A stretch of DNA of 64,000 nucleotides from Mytilus californianus (GCF_021869535.1 NW_026262734.1:106985088-107049087); one strand, 5' to 3'; positions 26,301-35,791 are shown, counted from the first letter of the stretch. Translations and numbers: made by a program. Notes: generated by a model from the sequence alone, not told the origin.

Positions 26301-29024
26301 CGTCTTTTATTCTCATAGTGTAATAAATGTATCATTTGTGTCTAGTATTCGTTGGTCAATCTTTTAAATATATTCAGTTATGACTCAAAAATAAAGTAAA
26401 AGAAATATATTTATTCTCAATGAGAATAAATATATTTCTTTTAATTTATTTTCACCTGTTGTCAGGTTCGTATGCTTTTAATGCAGCATGAACAGCATGC
26501 ACAAGATAATTATTTAATCCCAAAATAGCTGCTGACCATATCAAACATAACGGACAGGATACGTAAACATTAGCTAAACTTCTACATGTTCTAGTATATA
26601 AAATAATGGACGACTGGAAAAGGAGGCAAATATCTATGACTCCTGTTTGGAAAGAAGTGCCTGATTTTACCTGAAGAACAGATCCTATCCAGAAATATTA
26701 ACTATCTGAAATATCTTGACTTATTTATTTATTTTATTTATTATATTGTTTTATTAATATATTTCGTTAGTAATTTTTTGACAATTTTTAATTTATAATT
26801 AACTACTAGTGCTTCATACAATTAATCAATCAGCTGTCAAAAGAACAGGTTGAATGTACGACTATGATTTCCAGTATATTCATGACAATAATTGCTTACA
26901 CAATGTTTGCTTGCATTTTATGATAAACTGATTTACAAATAAATTCAGAATTTATGTATGTTCATTGTAATAAACATCAGTTTATGGTTATGTGTCTCAA
27001 TTGTATGAAAGGAGATCTTTTCATATATTACGTACTAGTCCTTAGAATATCGGTACATTTATTTACATGTAATCGAGATATTACCTAACAGACCAAATGC
27101 TCTTTTTTAACAATACATAAACACGAAAACAATACTAATTCTCTTCTTGCTCTGTTTTAGTTATGCTCTGAGTTTTAAAAGGATTCTTGTATATGCATGC
27201 ATTCATCAAATAATGTTACAATATCTATGTGTTCACCAAGGATGGTCGGTTCTTAAATCTAGCTAAAAACGTTCTCTTGATGTTTTCATCACATCGTGTT
27301 TTTCTTATTTTCTCATTTTATTATGTTTTATTTTCATTTTATCTGTTTTAGTAAGACGATGTGGGGATGCTTTTGGATGGTAAAATATTGTTTTTCGTAA
27401 TTTTTAAGAACCGCCTCGGTGGTCTCGTGAATGCGTGCTTGCCTTGGGTGCAGGAAATGTGGGTTCGATCTGCCAAATACTTAGATACTGGTATTTGATT
27501 ATTTTAAGCTATATATATGTTAGCACGTGGTATATCATTGATCGGAGTAAGAACAAAGACTGGTCTCATCGAAGTTAGAATAATGTTTTTGAGTATGATG
27601 GTGAGAGGTTTCTTGAGTACTGCTACCTTGTGATAAAACAAGTTTAAAATCTTACTGTCGGCCTATACAAAAGTTGGTTCATATTCATAACACATTTACA
27701 CATATTCGTCCTACAATGCATGTTCTATTTGCCACTAGACGTCTAGCCGTCCATCAATATTTCAGCTCTTTCTTCCCTTAAATTATTTCAGTTTATTATA
27801 TTAAGTTTTCATTTACATATTTTTAGAATAAAAAAAAGTCGCCCTACAAGTAAAATGTACTTGATTGTTAGACAGCAACATACTAGTAACAAAACAAACT
27901 AAAGATTGAAATAAAAGTTAATTGATATTGTTTGCTAAACGGCCAGTGACTAGTATTTCATGAATATTCAGGACGATAAAAATATAACAATAAGTACAAT
28001 ACGTAAGTTCAACTTCTGGGTCCATGGGATTAATCCTAGGATGACCTATTTACCTCCTTTTGGTTTACTATCTAAAGGATACCATAAAGGTCTTCAAAAA
28101 TATATACAACTTTTACAATATTTGCTGGGTTTCAATCGTATCAAGTAAATTAATAAATACAAATGTAAATGTAATCCCTTAACAAAGATAAGTAAAGTCC
28201 TGCCATTAGTTCAGAATTCCTCATTTTTATTTTTACATCTAATTAAAACCATAGACGTTATGCCTTGTTTCAATACAAACGCAACCATGAAAGTGTCTGC
28301 AATCTCCATGCGCAGCAATCGACATTTTGAACGGCCCGCGCGGAGAGCAATCATGAAAATGAGAGTATTCTGTCAATAATTTTAAACAGTAACGATCAGT
28401 AACGTAACAAGCAAGTACGTACTGTTCCCACATTTTGAATGTTAACAATCAATTGTTTAGAAAATTCTATTTGGGTTTTCTATATATACTATAGTATCAT
28501 GTATTGTGTATTAAAGATAAGGAATAAAGAAATCCGAATGATATTTTAATTTAAACATGTTAAACAAATACATATACGTTATTAAACAACTAGTATAGCA
28601 GTGTACGACCGGAAGTGAATTAAAAAATAAAATAACAAAAATACCGAACTCCAAGGAAAATTCAAAACGGAAATTCCCTTATCAAATGGCAAAATCAAAA
28701 GCTAAAACACATCAAACGAATGGAAAACAACAGTTATACTTTGTTCTACTTCTTGAAATAATTTCGTTTTCTTCTCATTATTTCTTTATATCTCTCTTCA
28801 TTATATCAAGAAAAAGACGTGAATAAGTCATGTACACTCACACGATTACCGTTAAAAGGTTTACAAACATTTTAGAACCGGTAAGAACGATGACTCATCG
28901 CAATTTTGTTGGATATTATTAATCTTTTTATCATTATTATTTTTTTGGTAGACTGAAATAAATTTTAAAAAAGTAAACACATACCAATAACGGTGAAGAG
29001 AAAGATAGCCTGGACCAGCGCCAT
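6488..29024 (-). CDS. Seven-exon gene for a secreted Gly/Pro/Asn/Gln-rich protein, 407 aa
   Basis: I assembled the coding sequence on the - strand from exons 29024-28985, 24454-24428, 17146-16760, 13467-13393, 10048-10016, 9430-9200 and 6918-6488. All boundaries are AG/GT and all junctions are phase 1; the total is 1,224 nt. The start ATG sits in AACAAAATGGCG, a good context. Residues 1 to about 14 (MALVQAIFLFTVIG) look like a signal peptide. No cysteine or transmembrane segment follows. The middle (about residues 24-150) is polar with no domain I recognise. Exon 6 has GPGPDF-type repeats and exon 7 is rich in WNQQG, FPG and poly-Q/N motifs before a conventional last 60 residues. This composition fits extracellular matrix proteins such as shell or byssal matrix proteins, but that is inference; I do not recognise the gene. 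Introns total over 21 kb and are full of repeats. Confidence 0.85.
7325..7410 (+). repeat. Dispersed repeat fragment (GATGTGGTATGATTGCCAA family)
   Basis: Shares the block GATGTGGTATGATTGCC...GAGACAACT with copies near 37,740 and 58,940 and, inverted, near 10,270, 22,490 and 43,275. It lies in intron 6 of the secreted-protein gene. Confidence 0.65.
7516..8255. repeat. 49-bp minisatellite, about 15 copies
   Basis: The unit begins GGAGGAGTTTAGCGACGTG and continues TAAACTCGACCGACTCATTC. Copies drift by about 5-15%, so it is older than the 34-bp array. It lies in intron 6 of the secreted-protein gene. Most units carry a TGACGT- or CGACGTG-like core followed by GTAAAC. Confidence 0.95.
8419..8680 (+). 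pseudogene. Decayed reverse-transcriptase fragment
   Basis: A + strand open frame ends with a HLEIDNKVRL...ILYDKIDN block matching the LHLEIDNEGRLKTKLYDKRDD signature of the bivalve reverse transcriptase seen at 2780. Just before it, ATTDTAEVSSVTNF matches the usual TTDT...SYLDL segment. The frame begins with a hydrophobic, signal-like stretch, which is coincidental. It lies antisense in intron 6 of the secreted-protein gene. Confidence 0.65.
9200..9430 (-). CDS. Secreted-protein gene, exon 6 (GPGPDF repeats)
   Basis: 231 nt between acceptor TCTATTCAG and donor AGTATGTA, phase 1 in and out. It holds three to four imperfect GPGPDF/GPGPGF hexapeptides followed by an Asn-Gln-Pro-rich stretch. 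Confidence 0.85.
10016..10048 (-). CDS. Secreted-protein gene, exon 5 (33-nt microexon)
   Basis: Acceptor TATTATCAG and donor GGTAGGTG enclose 33 nt encoding a Pro-Gly segment (GPVDLGPAPVP). Phase 1 in and out. Confidence 0.78.
10090..10308. repeat. Dispersed repeat copy (GTCTCATTGGCA family)
   Basis: Contains GGCCCTTTATAGCTTGCTG, GACCTATAATGGTTTAC and GAGTTGTCTCATTGGCACTC, shared nearly base for base with 22,280-22,530 and more loosely with 43,150-43,290. It is immediately 5' of exon 5 on the - strand (intron 4). Confidence 0.8.
10894..11175. mobile_element. Short TIR element (MITE-like), about 280 bp
   Basis: Ends are inverted copies: TTAAGATGGTACC at the left and GTACCACCTTAA at the right. 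The inside is AT-rich and non-coding, and includes GAGTTATCTCCCTGTAGTG. I recognise this as an abundant bivalve MITE-like repeat. It lies in intron 4 of the secreted-protein gene. Confidence 0.7.
12440..13330 (-). pseudogene. Decayed reverse-transcriptase copy with YIDD box
   Basis: On the - strand, codons near 13,022-13,033 read YIDD, the catalytic box of reverse transcriptases, followed by ILSPEKQHFSECLHLIYPNDF. Further down come SYHDRCLDIDTD, an in-frame stop, then KTKFYDKCDDFNFPIV, YGVKIPQLIRYDRACS and another stop. The order matches the family signature YIDDVLS...IYP...LEI...KLYDKRDDFNFPIV...YGVYISQLIRYARACS. Multiple stops and frame breaks show that it is dead. It ends about 60 bp from exon 4 of the secreted-protein gene, in intron 4, same strand. 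Confidence 0.8.
13393..13467 (-). CDS. Secreted-protein gene, exon 4
   Basis: 75 nt after a strong pyrimidine tract (TTTTTTTACTTCTTCAAAG) and before donor GGTAAAGT; phase 1 in and out. Encodes a basic 25-residue segment around KHGEKYGPEFSFR. Confidence 0.8.
13740..13800 (-). repeat. Fragment of the GACGAAACG dispersed repeat
   Basis: GCACGCCAGACGAGCGTTTCGTCTACAG-like text (inverse of GACGAAACGCTCGTCTGGCG) marks a short, inverted copy of the family seen at 5955 and 16,199. It lies in intron 3. Confidence 0.55.
16190..16350 (+). repeat. Dispersed mussel repeat (GACGAAACG core)
   Basis: Runs from CAATGCTCTTCAACTTCGT through TCGAGCGTCACTGATGAGTC and GTAGACGAAACGTGCGTCTGG to GGTATCTATGATGAGTTTA. 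Closely related copies lie at 5955-6095 and, inverted, at 38,870-39,000. Confidence 0.85.
16760..17146 (-). CDS. Secreted-protein gene, exon 3 (polar domain)
   Basis: 387 nt between acceptor GCATTTCAG and donor GGTGAGAT, phase 1 in and out. It encodes a polar, Asn- and His-rich stretch with repeated NNNG/NNNFGNN runs. No known domain recognised. Confidence 0.85.
17405..18020 (-). pseudogene. Second decayed reverse-transcriptase copy
   Basis: The - strand reads NDILSLNMSNFCECLHIIFP, then ELEIYD, a stop, RRSAKYLDRFLDNNTD and NYDKRDDFSFSIVNF. These are the same ordered blocks as the copy at 12,440-13,330, with its own stops and gaps. The two copies clearly descend from one family. It lies in intron 2 of the secreted-protein gene, a few hundred bases from exon 3, same strand. 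Confidence 0.78.
18300..18490. mobile_element. Fold-back dispersed element (TTGGTACCCAC ends)
   Basis: GGGTACCAATTTTTGTGG at the left is answered by CCAAATTGGTACCCACAATG at the right, giving an imperfect inverted-repeat element with CACGAATTTAAATGTTCAAC inside. Relatives lie at about 54,320-54,500 and 56,955-57,165. In intron 2. Confidence 0.65.
20163..20232. repeat. 23-bp tandem repeat, three copies
   Basis: AAAACCAGGACAAACGTATA followed by GTC repeats three times, the last copy ending in divergent AAATCCGG. In intron 2. Confidence 0.9.
20652..20701. repeat. Hairpin with 15-bp arms
   Basis: CTCAGTCTTTATAGT pairs perfectly with ACTATAAAGACTGAG across a 20-bp loop. In intron 2. Confidence 0.85.
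21171..21249. repeat. Fold-back repeat with 30-bp arms
   Basis: Arm 21171-21200 (ACATGTATACGCTATACTCA...) is the inverse of 21220-21249 with two mismatches and a 19-bp spacer. Probably a small fold-back element. In intron 2. Confidence 0.9.
22125..22530. repeat. Dispersed repeat copy, long form
   Basis: Begins with TTGAGTTAAGCC...TTTTATAGTGTG and CCCGCTGCAAATGTTTGCACC (shared with 1125-1290), passes CCTAAGTCAGGAA (shared with 61,018) and ends with the GTCTCATTGGCACTCATACC block shared with 10,260-10,308. It therefore links repeat fragments that elsewhere occur separately. In intron 2. Confidence 0.75.
23278..23309 (+). repeat. Poly-G run of 32
   Basis: An uninterrupted run of 32 G bases in intron 2. 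On the transcribed - strand it is poly-C. Its true length is uncertain because such runs are error-prone in sequencing. Confidence 0.9.
23558..23621. repeat. 32-bp direct duplication
   Basis: GTCTTTCCTAATACCTACTC followed by ACCTGTGTCA occurs twice in direct tandem with no mismatch. In intron 2. Confidence 0.92.
24428..24454 (-). CDS. Secreted-protein gene, exon 2 (27-nt microexon)
   Basis: Acceptor TTTCAG and donor GGTAAGTT flank 27 nt that add nine codons (completing to DTILETDAR). Phase 1 in and out, so skipping it would keep the frame. It carries the likely signal-peptidase region. Confidence 0.75.
24895..25020 (-). mobile_element. tRNA-derived SINE head, - orientation
   Basis: On the - strand GCCTTGGTGATCTCTTGGCAG resembles a pol III A box and GTTGGTTCGAACACC a B box, at tRNA-like spacing. 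Downstream, GGGTCAAACAAAAGACTTGAA matches the body of the copy at 33,611-33,905. In intron 1. Confidence 0.65.
25141..25362 (-). mobile_element. SINE with (TGAT/ATCA)n tail
   Basis: On the - strand it starts near ACACTGAGGTTGTGAGTTCG with B box GAGTTCGAATCCC (about 25,321-25,341), passes a body containing GGTGGTGCACTCTTGCATCC and ends GCGTTAAACACCAATCAATC with about six ATCA units at 25,147-25,172. Same family as 56,447-56,710. I recognise it as a common bivalve SINE. In intron 1. Confidence 0.85.
26397..26443. repeat. Near-perfect 47-bp palindrome
   Basis: Arms 26397-26419 and 26421-26443 are perfect inverse copies (around AGAAATATATTTATTCTCA) with a single-base spacer. In intron 1. Confidence 0.95.
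27408..27600 (+). mobile_element. tRNA-derived SINE, + orientation
   Basis: GCCTCGGTGGTCTCGTGAATG fits a tRNA-like A box region and GTGGGTTCGATCTGCC a B box. The following AATACTTAGATACTGGTATT resembles the body of the SINE at 33,611. Decayed copy in intron 1. Confidence 0.6.
28985..29024 (-). CDS. Secreted-protein gene, exon 1 (signal peptide)
   Basis: Encodes ATG plus a hydrophobic leader and stops one base into a codon at donor GGTATGTG. A 13-residue coding first exon is typical of secreted molluscan proteins. Confidence 0.85.
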
Positions 29025-30872
29025 TTTGTTAAATCCTGGCGTTAATCACGCTTTCTACTTGACGGTCCGTAACAACATAGGGTTTTCATACATATTTTGC
29101 GATATTAAAATGATTTTATTGGTTGTATGATATACATCCGTCAAGCTTGGCACAGAAATGGACATCAAATCTCGTAAAACAGTCAATCAATCTCGTTCCG
29201 CCAATTAATCAACGAATTGGTAGATTTTGCTTTTTATGGTCACTGTACGTCACATATGTGTAGATAAGCGTTCTGTTTTTTTTTTGTGTGTACACGTTAA
29301 ACATGTTAAATCCTTCATTGTGATTATCTTGTTATGCAATGAATTTTTCATAAAGTGTATTCATATCTAATAAAATAATTAAGATTGTTGCTTGTTTGAC
29401 GTCCAGTGGCAATTATTTCATATATATCCAGGGCGTCTTAACTAAGGCTGTACAACTAAAAGTTTACTCAGCTAAGATGGATTTTTTTATGAAGATTGAC
29501 ATATGTATTGAATATGTATGGTTTTACATAATTATTTACTAGTATTCACTTATCTATAGTTTTTTCACTATTATTCGCATTACTTTCACTTTTTATCAAA
29601 TATTGTATATATTTTTTCGGGAACTGCATTTAAATGAAAACTACATTATTTAGATCATTCTAAAATTTGAAATGTATAGATACAAATTTCAACCTTGATG
29701 TTCCTGCATCTGACTATGCGCCAACGGACACCCTACAATCCCCTCTCGTCCGGATTTTGTTGCTAGAGTTGAGACGACTACTGAGTCATGTGTTAAATTG
29801 TCCAGAAATAGTTGCCACTGAACGTTAAGAAAATACTAATCAACCAATCAAGGAGTTAGCATTAGGCTTTAATTGTGATTTCATGCAAATGTTAAGCACA
29901 TTTGTTTTTTTTTATACAAACCACGTGAAAAAATACGCCAATCTGGTATCTGGACCATGAGTTGTGCGTTGTTGTTTTCCTATTTTGATCGTTTCATTTT
30001 CTGGTGGAGTAGGCTGTTTGGTATTTTTTGGGTCTTTGTACTGTCCAATATTTTTGGTAATTCCTGTGATCCATTTTATATATTGTCGTATGCCGTTTAC
30101 AGTATACAGTGTATCTAATGCCTATACATTTCAAGCATATAGCTTCTTTCCTGATATTCAACGAGGCAATTTCATCTCGTATTCCATGCAACTCATGTCT
30201 AAATTATTTTGGGCGATCATTCCGCATAATTCTTATCATTAAGTATATTCCTCAACACGCAATAATATGTTTTATTTGTGTTTCCACGTCGTTTAGTTGA
30301 TCTATACGCGTCATTTTGTTATATTTAGGGCTAAACGGAGTAGGCGATTTATGGTAAGTCCGGCATGAAAATCAAAATGATAAAAAAAATAGAAAATATT
30401 CGACACTTTCTATTGTACGAAAATTTCAAATAAATATTTCTGAAATTGCATTTTTGTCGTCGATCCCGTGCCGGTGAAACCATAACTATTACCAGAGGAA
30501 CTAGAACCTTTAAAATCCTACTCAGTTTTCAGTCTTGTACAAAGCAGTGATCATAATCATATATCACATTAATATGTGTTAGTCCTGATAAGCTTGTAAT
30601 ATTTTCCACTGGATGTTAAACACTTATTAATGTAATCATCATTTTTTCGATGTTCTACTTAGTAAATACTATAAAGTAGAAACGAATTTAGAATATATTT
30701 TTACATAGTAATTCCATTTTGTAATTCGTCCTTTGACAAGTGAAACGTGTGTATAAAAGTTATAAAAGCAGCGCTAAATTTCTATGAGGGTTCTGTAGCT
30801 GATCTAATGCAAAGGTTAATTTCTGCACCTATCCAGCATATTCTCTTCTCTTCTACAAAAAAAAATTAAAAC
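29025..30872. other. DNA upstream of the secreted-protein gene
   Basis: This holds the gene's presumed 5' untranslated region and promoter. A CCAAT motif on the - strand lies near 29,116-29,120, about 95 bases before the ATG, and no clear TATA box is seen. The rest to 30,872 is unrecognised AT-rich sequence without a convincing exon. Confidence 0.35.
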
Positions 30873-31018
30873 AACACGTAATAATTTAATTTTGGATGTA
30901 ACGTGTCTTCTGATTGGCTGACGTTGTTTTGTTTATCAGCTCATAGACATAATTTAGTCATGTGACCGTTTTTTCATGGTTTACTACGGTTTAAAATGGA
31001 ATTTAGAATTAAATTATA

Positions 31019-31170
31019 AGAAATGACTGTAATATTTTTTCTGTCTATTCGAAATAACATAAAAAATGTGGTGCACACTTTAAAATAACCCGCTACGCGG
31101 GTTATTCAGTGTGCACCACATTTTTGATGTTATTTCTTCATAGACAGAAAAAATATTACAGTCATTCCTT
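31019..31170. mobile_element. Long nested hairpin element
   Basis: Arms of about 61 bp (left from AGAAATGACTGTAATATTTT, right ending AATATTACAGTCATTCCT) pair with about five mismatches. Between them a second inverted repeat, AATAACCCGC-TAC-GCGGGTTATT, forms the tip, so nearly the whole 152 bp folds back. No coding capacity; consistent with a MITE or fold-back transposon. Confidence 0.85.
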
Positions 31171-33610
31171 AAATAAAAATCATGCGTCCGAAGCTCTTTT
31201 CTTGATTTACCCTCATCATGAACGCTCAAAGCCGAATATTTGAAAGCCAATGGTGTGTAAAAACCGAAACAGTTGAAGAGCTATATAACCAAAAAGGGCC
31301 TTAAAAAAAGGTTCTTCCAGTTCCAATTTCCAACCTTTCAAACTGGTCGACCCACTTTCTATTAACTACATGTACTTTAAAATTGATGAACTATATATTT
31401 TTCTTTCTTCCTAAATGTACATGAAATTCAGCATAAAAAAGAAAGTGCGATTATTCAAAAGAGGGAAAATATACTTTACCAAGGGGCAAGTAAACCACTA
31501 GTAGAAAAAAAACAGAGAAACGCCATGACCAAAACGAAAAACAAGTAACCTGACATCGACAATTTGCAGAGTTCAGCTTTAAATGAAAAACGTGACCATC
31601 ATTTGAAAGACTTTCGCGGTGTATACAATCATCATGCAGACAAGCAAATTTCAATAGAAAATATCTACAGAGAAGTACATGAATGCTTCTAACCACCTTA
31701 TAGCCTTTCCCCCTTTATTTGTCAAAGTTATTTCGTACATTAAAAAGGTTTTTTTTTATTTGAATGGATCTCTTTGACTTTTCCCATTCCGCAGTAAAAC
31801 GGAAGTGACGTCAGTTTGACTGTGCGGACATGATAATACGCAGCTACGTCAAGTGAGAAAAAGACTTTTAATCCGATGCCTCGGGTAAGAAGAAATAATT
31901 TTCTGCACGTTGAAGAACTCCTTTAAAACGTCTTTGACGGGTCCTTTATGGCCTATATGAAGCCACATTTCTGCTTCCTTCTAACATATCCTTTTTCAGC
32001 GGCAAAAAAAATGTATATCAAGGTAAATTATGTCTGATTTTTTCAGAGGCATGTTATGATTTACCGATATAATTATCATATACTAGTACACATTTAGCTA
32101 ATACTAGAATTATATAAAAACATAAAAATATACTTTTTAATCTTATGACTTTTTATCTATCTAATAAACATCATATCTTTGAACAAACAATTGAAGATGA
32201 TATATCTCTAATTTTTAACTGCTTTGAACTAGAAATTCGTGATTGATTTAAGTCATTAATCAAGATCTGTAATTAATACATAATTGGAAAGGATGCATCG
32301 TACCCATTTAAAGTCCTTTTTTATTAATTGACTGTTGATTAATGATAATGAAAGTTTCTGATAAGATAAAGAGACAAAATATCAAAAACAAAATGTAAGA
32401 AATGAAATGAAATAAAGATGTTAATAAAGATGATGAAAAAGTCTACACAGCTGACAAATGACCTCTGAATGAGTTTCAACAAGGAGGTTGTAACCTGCTC
32501 GGTTCCACATACTATAGTCAAAATGTATGATACTTGTCGAAAGATTTTTTCCTAGTGGACAACCAGTCCTTCAAACAAAAAAATTACAAGTGTTTAACTT
32601 AAAGCAGTCATTTCTGTGAGACAAAAAAAAAATCGGTTAAATAAAATGTAAGTGAAGATTAATCCACGAAGAAAAGGGAATCTCGAATTATCAAGGGGCA
32701 TAACTGATGAACAGTAAATCGCCAAAAGCTTTTATATTGATATTTACGTCTCAACTGATCAAAGCTTTATCAACTCTGTACCATGTGTAGGTATTGTCAG
32801 TTGTAATCCGAATACTAGCCACTGGATTATTAACTATGAAATTTGGACTTTTACCACTGCTACCTCTGTAATATATCAAGATAACACATTGTAGCATATG
32901 AAAGCTGGAACTATATACACAATCAAATAACCTGGAAACCATAAAATTTCCCCAAAAGGTTCAAGGGAAATACATTTTGTAACGTCAGAACCTAAAAAGT
33001 TGCTATTGTGATTATCAAACTTATTAAACTTAATTTGATAGTTTTCATTTTTGTCCCATAATGTCAAGGCTAAAGATGAAAAACGTAATCCTCCATAATC
33101 ATCGAATTTGCTTATTTTTAAATTAACAAGGGACATGACTTTATAAGCGCAAATTGTGACAAACGACAAACCACATCGGATCCGTAATAAATCATCATTA
33201 GTTTCCATCTTAATCTTGCAAAACCTACAAAACGATTGTTTTACAGATAAAAATATAAAAATATTATAATTTATACATTATATCAATTTATCAACATAAT
33301 TATAGATATCGTTAAAACATCGAATGCTTGACACATTCTGCTTTTTAGGGAGGCCTTTTTGCTGCTTTTACTCGCCACAAGAACTTTATTATGAAAGAAG
33401 TGATGAATCTGTTTATGAAAAATCAGAAAACAAATATATTCATTCGATTTCAACTGGTCTAATAGAAAAATTGGCAAATATTACATGCATATCGGGAAGA
33501 GATCAAGTTGATGTGATATAAAATAGACATATAATCTGAACACAGAGGAAATGACGTCACCCTATACCAGTAGACACTAGATCATCATCGTTGCTTTTAC
33601 TTCATTAGCG
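31171..33610. other. Intergenic DNA without recognised genes
   Basis: Only short open frames without family resemblance occur. GGGGCATAACTGATGAACAG near 32,695 resembles the repeat near 61,440. Nothing else recognised. Confidence 0.4.
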
Positions 33611-33905
33611 GATAAGTAGCATATATCAATTTTCAAGTCTTTAGTTTGACCCGACCAGGGATCGAATCCAAAAGGGTCTAGATCGATGGGTGGTCCTTCA
33701 GTTCTGTAATTCTTTAATTTGTAAGCCATTTTTCTCTAATCTTTATATTTTAGCACCTTATTATTCTGTAATCTTTATTTGTGTGCCCTTTATTCTGCAC
33801 TTTTTTTCGTTGTTCTTTATTCTGAACCCCATCCAGACCCTCAGCCACGGACTCCCACGTTCGAGTTGAGCACACCACTACGAGACCACCGTGGTGGATA
33901 AGTGA
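33611..33905 (-). mobile_element. SINE split by a TIR element insertion
   Basis: On the - strand the A-box side (GGTGGTCTCGTAGTGG...) lies at about 33,860-33,900 and the B-box side (GGATTCGATCCCTGG, then GGGTCAAACTAAAGACTTGAA) at about 33,620-33,670. The two are separated by a 171-bp element at 33,672-33,842. The body matches the SINE at 24,895-25,020. Confidence 0.65.
33672..33842. mobile_element. TIR element, copy 1 (AGGGTCTGGATGGGG family)
   Basis: Left end AGGGTCTAGATCGATGGG and right end CCCCATCCAGACCCTC are inverse copies. The inside is T-rich on + with repeated CTTTATTCT and TAGCACC motifs. Sister copies lie at 45,028-45,239 and 46,771-46,930. Confidence 0.75.
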
Positions 33906-34055
33906 TTAAATAAGTTACTATCCAAAAGACAAAATAAGAGATGTTTTGCACAAAAAGAAGCTAACAAAAAACAAGTATATAAGACTTGATTTTCTTTTTT
34001 TTCCATTTATATAAGCAGAAGTCTTCTTCTGTGATTTACGTCTATTTGTCATCAT

Positions 34056-34110
34056 GACATATTTCTAATGACCTTTGATGGACATATTTCTAATGACCTT
34101 TGATGGACAT
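34056..34110. repeat. 29-bp direct duplication
   Basis: GACATATTTCTAATGACCTT followed by TGATG occurs twice in tandem. Confidence 0.85.
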
Positions 34111-34685
34111 ATTTGAATTAAATGATGACACCTTCTGTTTTTACGATGTCGTTTAGCACCTTATCTGTTTTGTGGCCAATAATTATGATAAACGATAAAA
34201 ACAAGTGTCCAATACCAACTCGTCAAAAGACTACAATAAATGGCTATCATAGTAAAAATAACCGATGACCCCTGTTCGCTAACATTCAACACTGCATTGT
34301 TCCAAAAGAACGACATCCTTAAGCTTTAAAGTATCGTTATCATTTTTATTTGTCGGGCTTCATATCTCGATACCGCTGCCGATTGAGTGCTTGTCCCCGA
34401 GGGTAACATTAGCTCAAAAGTATGTGCTTCGGTATACTGACATAATTCATAATATACCAGTCATTTCTTAAATTCCCCTTTGATAAACATCTTTAGTCTT
34501 TAGTCTTGGAAAACACAATTTATTCATTATTTGCAATTCGATTTGAATTAGCTTCAACAGTAACTGTGCGTACAATTTGTCAAAATTTCCGTAATTATTT
34601 AAATCAAGATTTGAAGGACATTGTTAACCAAAACCAAAGTTTGTTATACAATAATTATCTTTTTGATACAAATTTCGTACGGCCT

Positions 34686-35170
34686 TCAACAATGAGCAAA
34701 ACCCATACCGCATAGTCACTTACAAAAAGCCCCGAAATGACAAATGGGACAGGCACATACAGAATGTGGCGGAGTTAAACATGTCAGCGGGCGCCCATCC
34801 CTCTCCCTAACCTGAGACAGTGGTGTAACAGTACAACATATGAACCATCTATAAAAATCAGTTGCGAAGGGCTTAAACTCATCAGATCGAAACAAAGCAG
34901 AAAAACAGTCCAGACGTGGCAGGGTATTTATACATCCCTACAACAAAAAAGACACTAAGTACAGATCTGAGAGTACTCTAAGTTACTGACAGATAGTTCG
35001 AAGTTAATAACAACTAATAAAAAAAAATCATCTATCTAAGACTAAAACATCAATCAGCACACATCCAACATCCAATGGATTTAGTGTAAAGACGTCATTA
35101 ACAGTCAGAGAAAAACATGACCTTGTGCAATGCCAAAATACAGGTATCGACAGATTGTATATAACAATAA
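34686..35170. repeat. Dispersed repeat copy (CCTTCAACAATGAG family)
   Basis: CCTTCAACAATGAGCAAAACC and GTGGCGGAGTTAAACATGT...GACAGTGGTGTAACAG recur at 37,800-37,870 and 58,990-59,260 and, inverted, at 42,960-43,060. A long but diverged copy. Confidence 0.75.
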
Positions 35171-35172
35171 TA

Positions 35173-35448
35173 TTAGTTTGGTTTTAATTTACTGATAACA
35201 AAATCAATATTTATACCAATAAAAAAAATATTAAAAGATCTAATTACAGTGTCGAATTGGTAACCTCTTTGAATAAGATTATTTAAAGGATCGATTAGTT
35301 TACCCGAATGATTAATTTTGGTTAGCGATGTGACTTTACAAAAACTTGAAAAAATATCAATATTGTCTTTAACATCAATATGTATCAATGAAAACCGTTT
35401 TGATAATATATGGATATATTTTATAAGGTTTCGTATTTTTAAGTACAT
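35173..35448 (-). other. Unrecognised 91-codon open frame
   Basis: Encodes a Lys/Ile-rich segment including NNLIQRGYQFDTVIRSFN. I do not recognise it with confidence. The style is reminiscent of C-terminal parts of retroelement polymerases, but no catalytic motif is present. No start context, splice signals or neighbours support a gene. Confidence 0.2.
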
Positions 35449-35610
35449 ACAATAGACTCCTTAATTATAAATTCTTGGTGGTTTTAGCAACTTTCTGACT
35501 TCGATCCTGTGGGGGAAACATATACATGTTCAGGGTAAATTGGCCCTACTCGATTGTTGATGGTAGTTTTTTGATATTTTCTGTTTAATATACTCACAGC
35601 TTTCTTTCGC

Positions 35611-35791
35611 ATTTAGAGATTTGGTACAATTTAGAGCTTGAGATTTGATACAATTTAGAGCTTGAGATTTGATACAATCTAGAGCTCGAGATTTGGTACA
35701 ATTTAGAGCTTGAGATTTGGTACGATTTAGAGCTTCAGATTTGATACGATTTAGAGCTTGAGATTTGGTAAAATTTAGAGCTTGAGATTTT
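35611..35791. repeat. 24-bp minisatellite, about 7.5 copies
   Basis: AGAGCTTGAGATTTGGTACA followed by ATTT repeats every 24 bp with about 10% drift. Because 24 is divisible by three, the - strand stays open as KSQALN-type octapeptide repeats. I treat this as a by-product of the repeat length. Confidence 0.92.
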
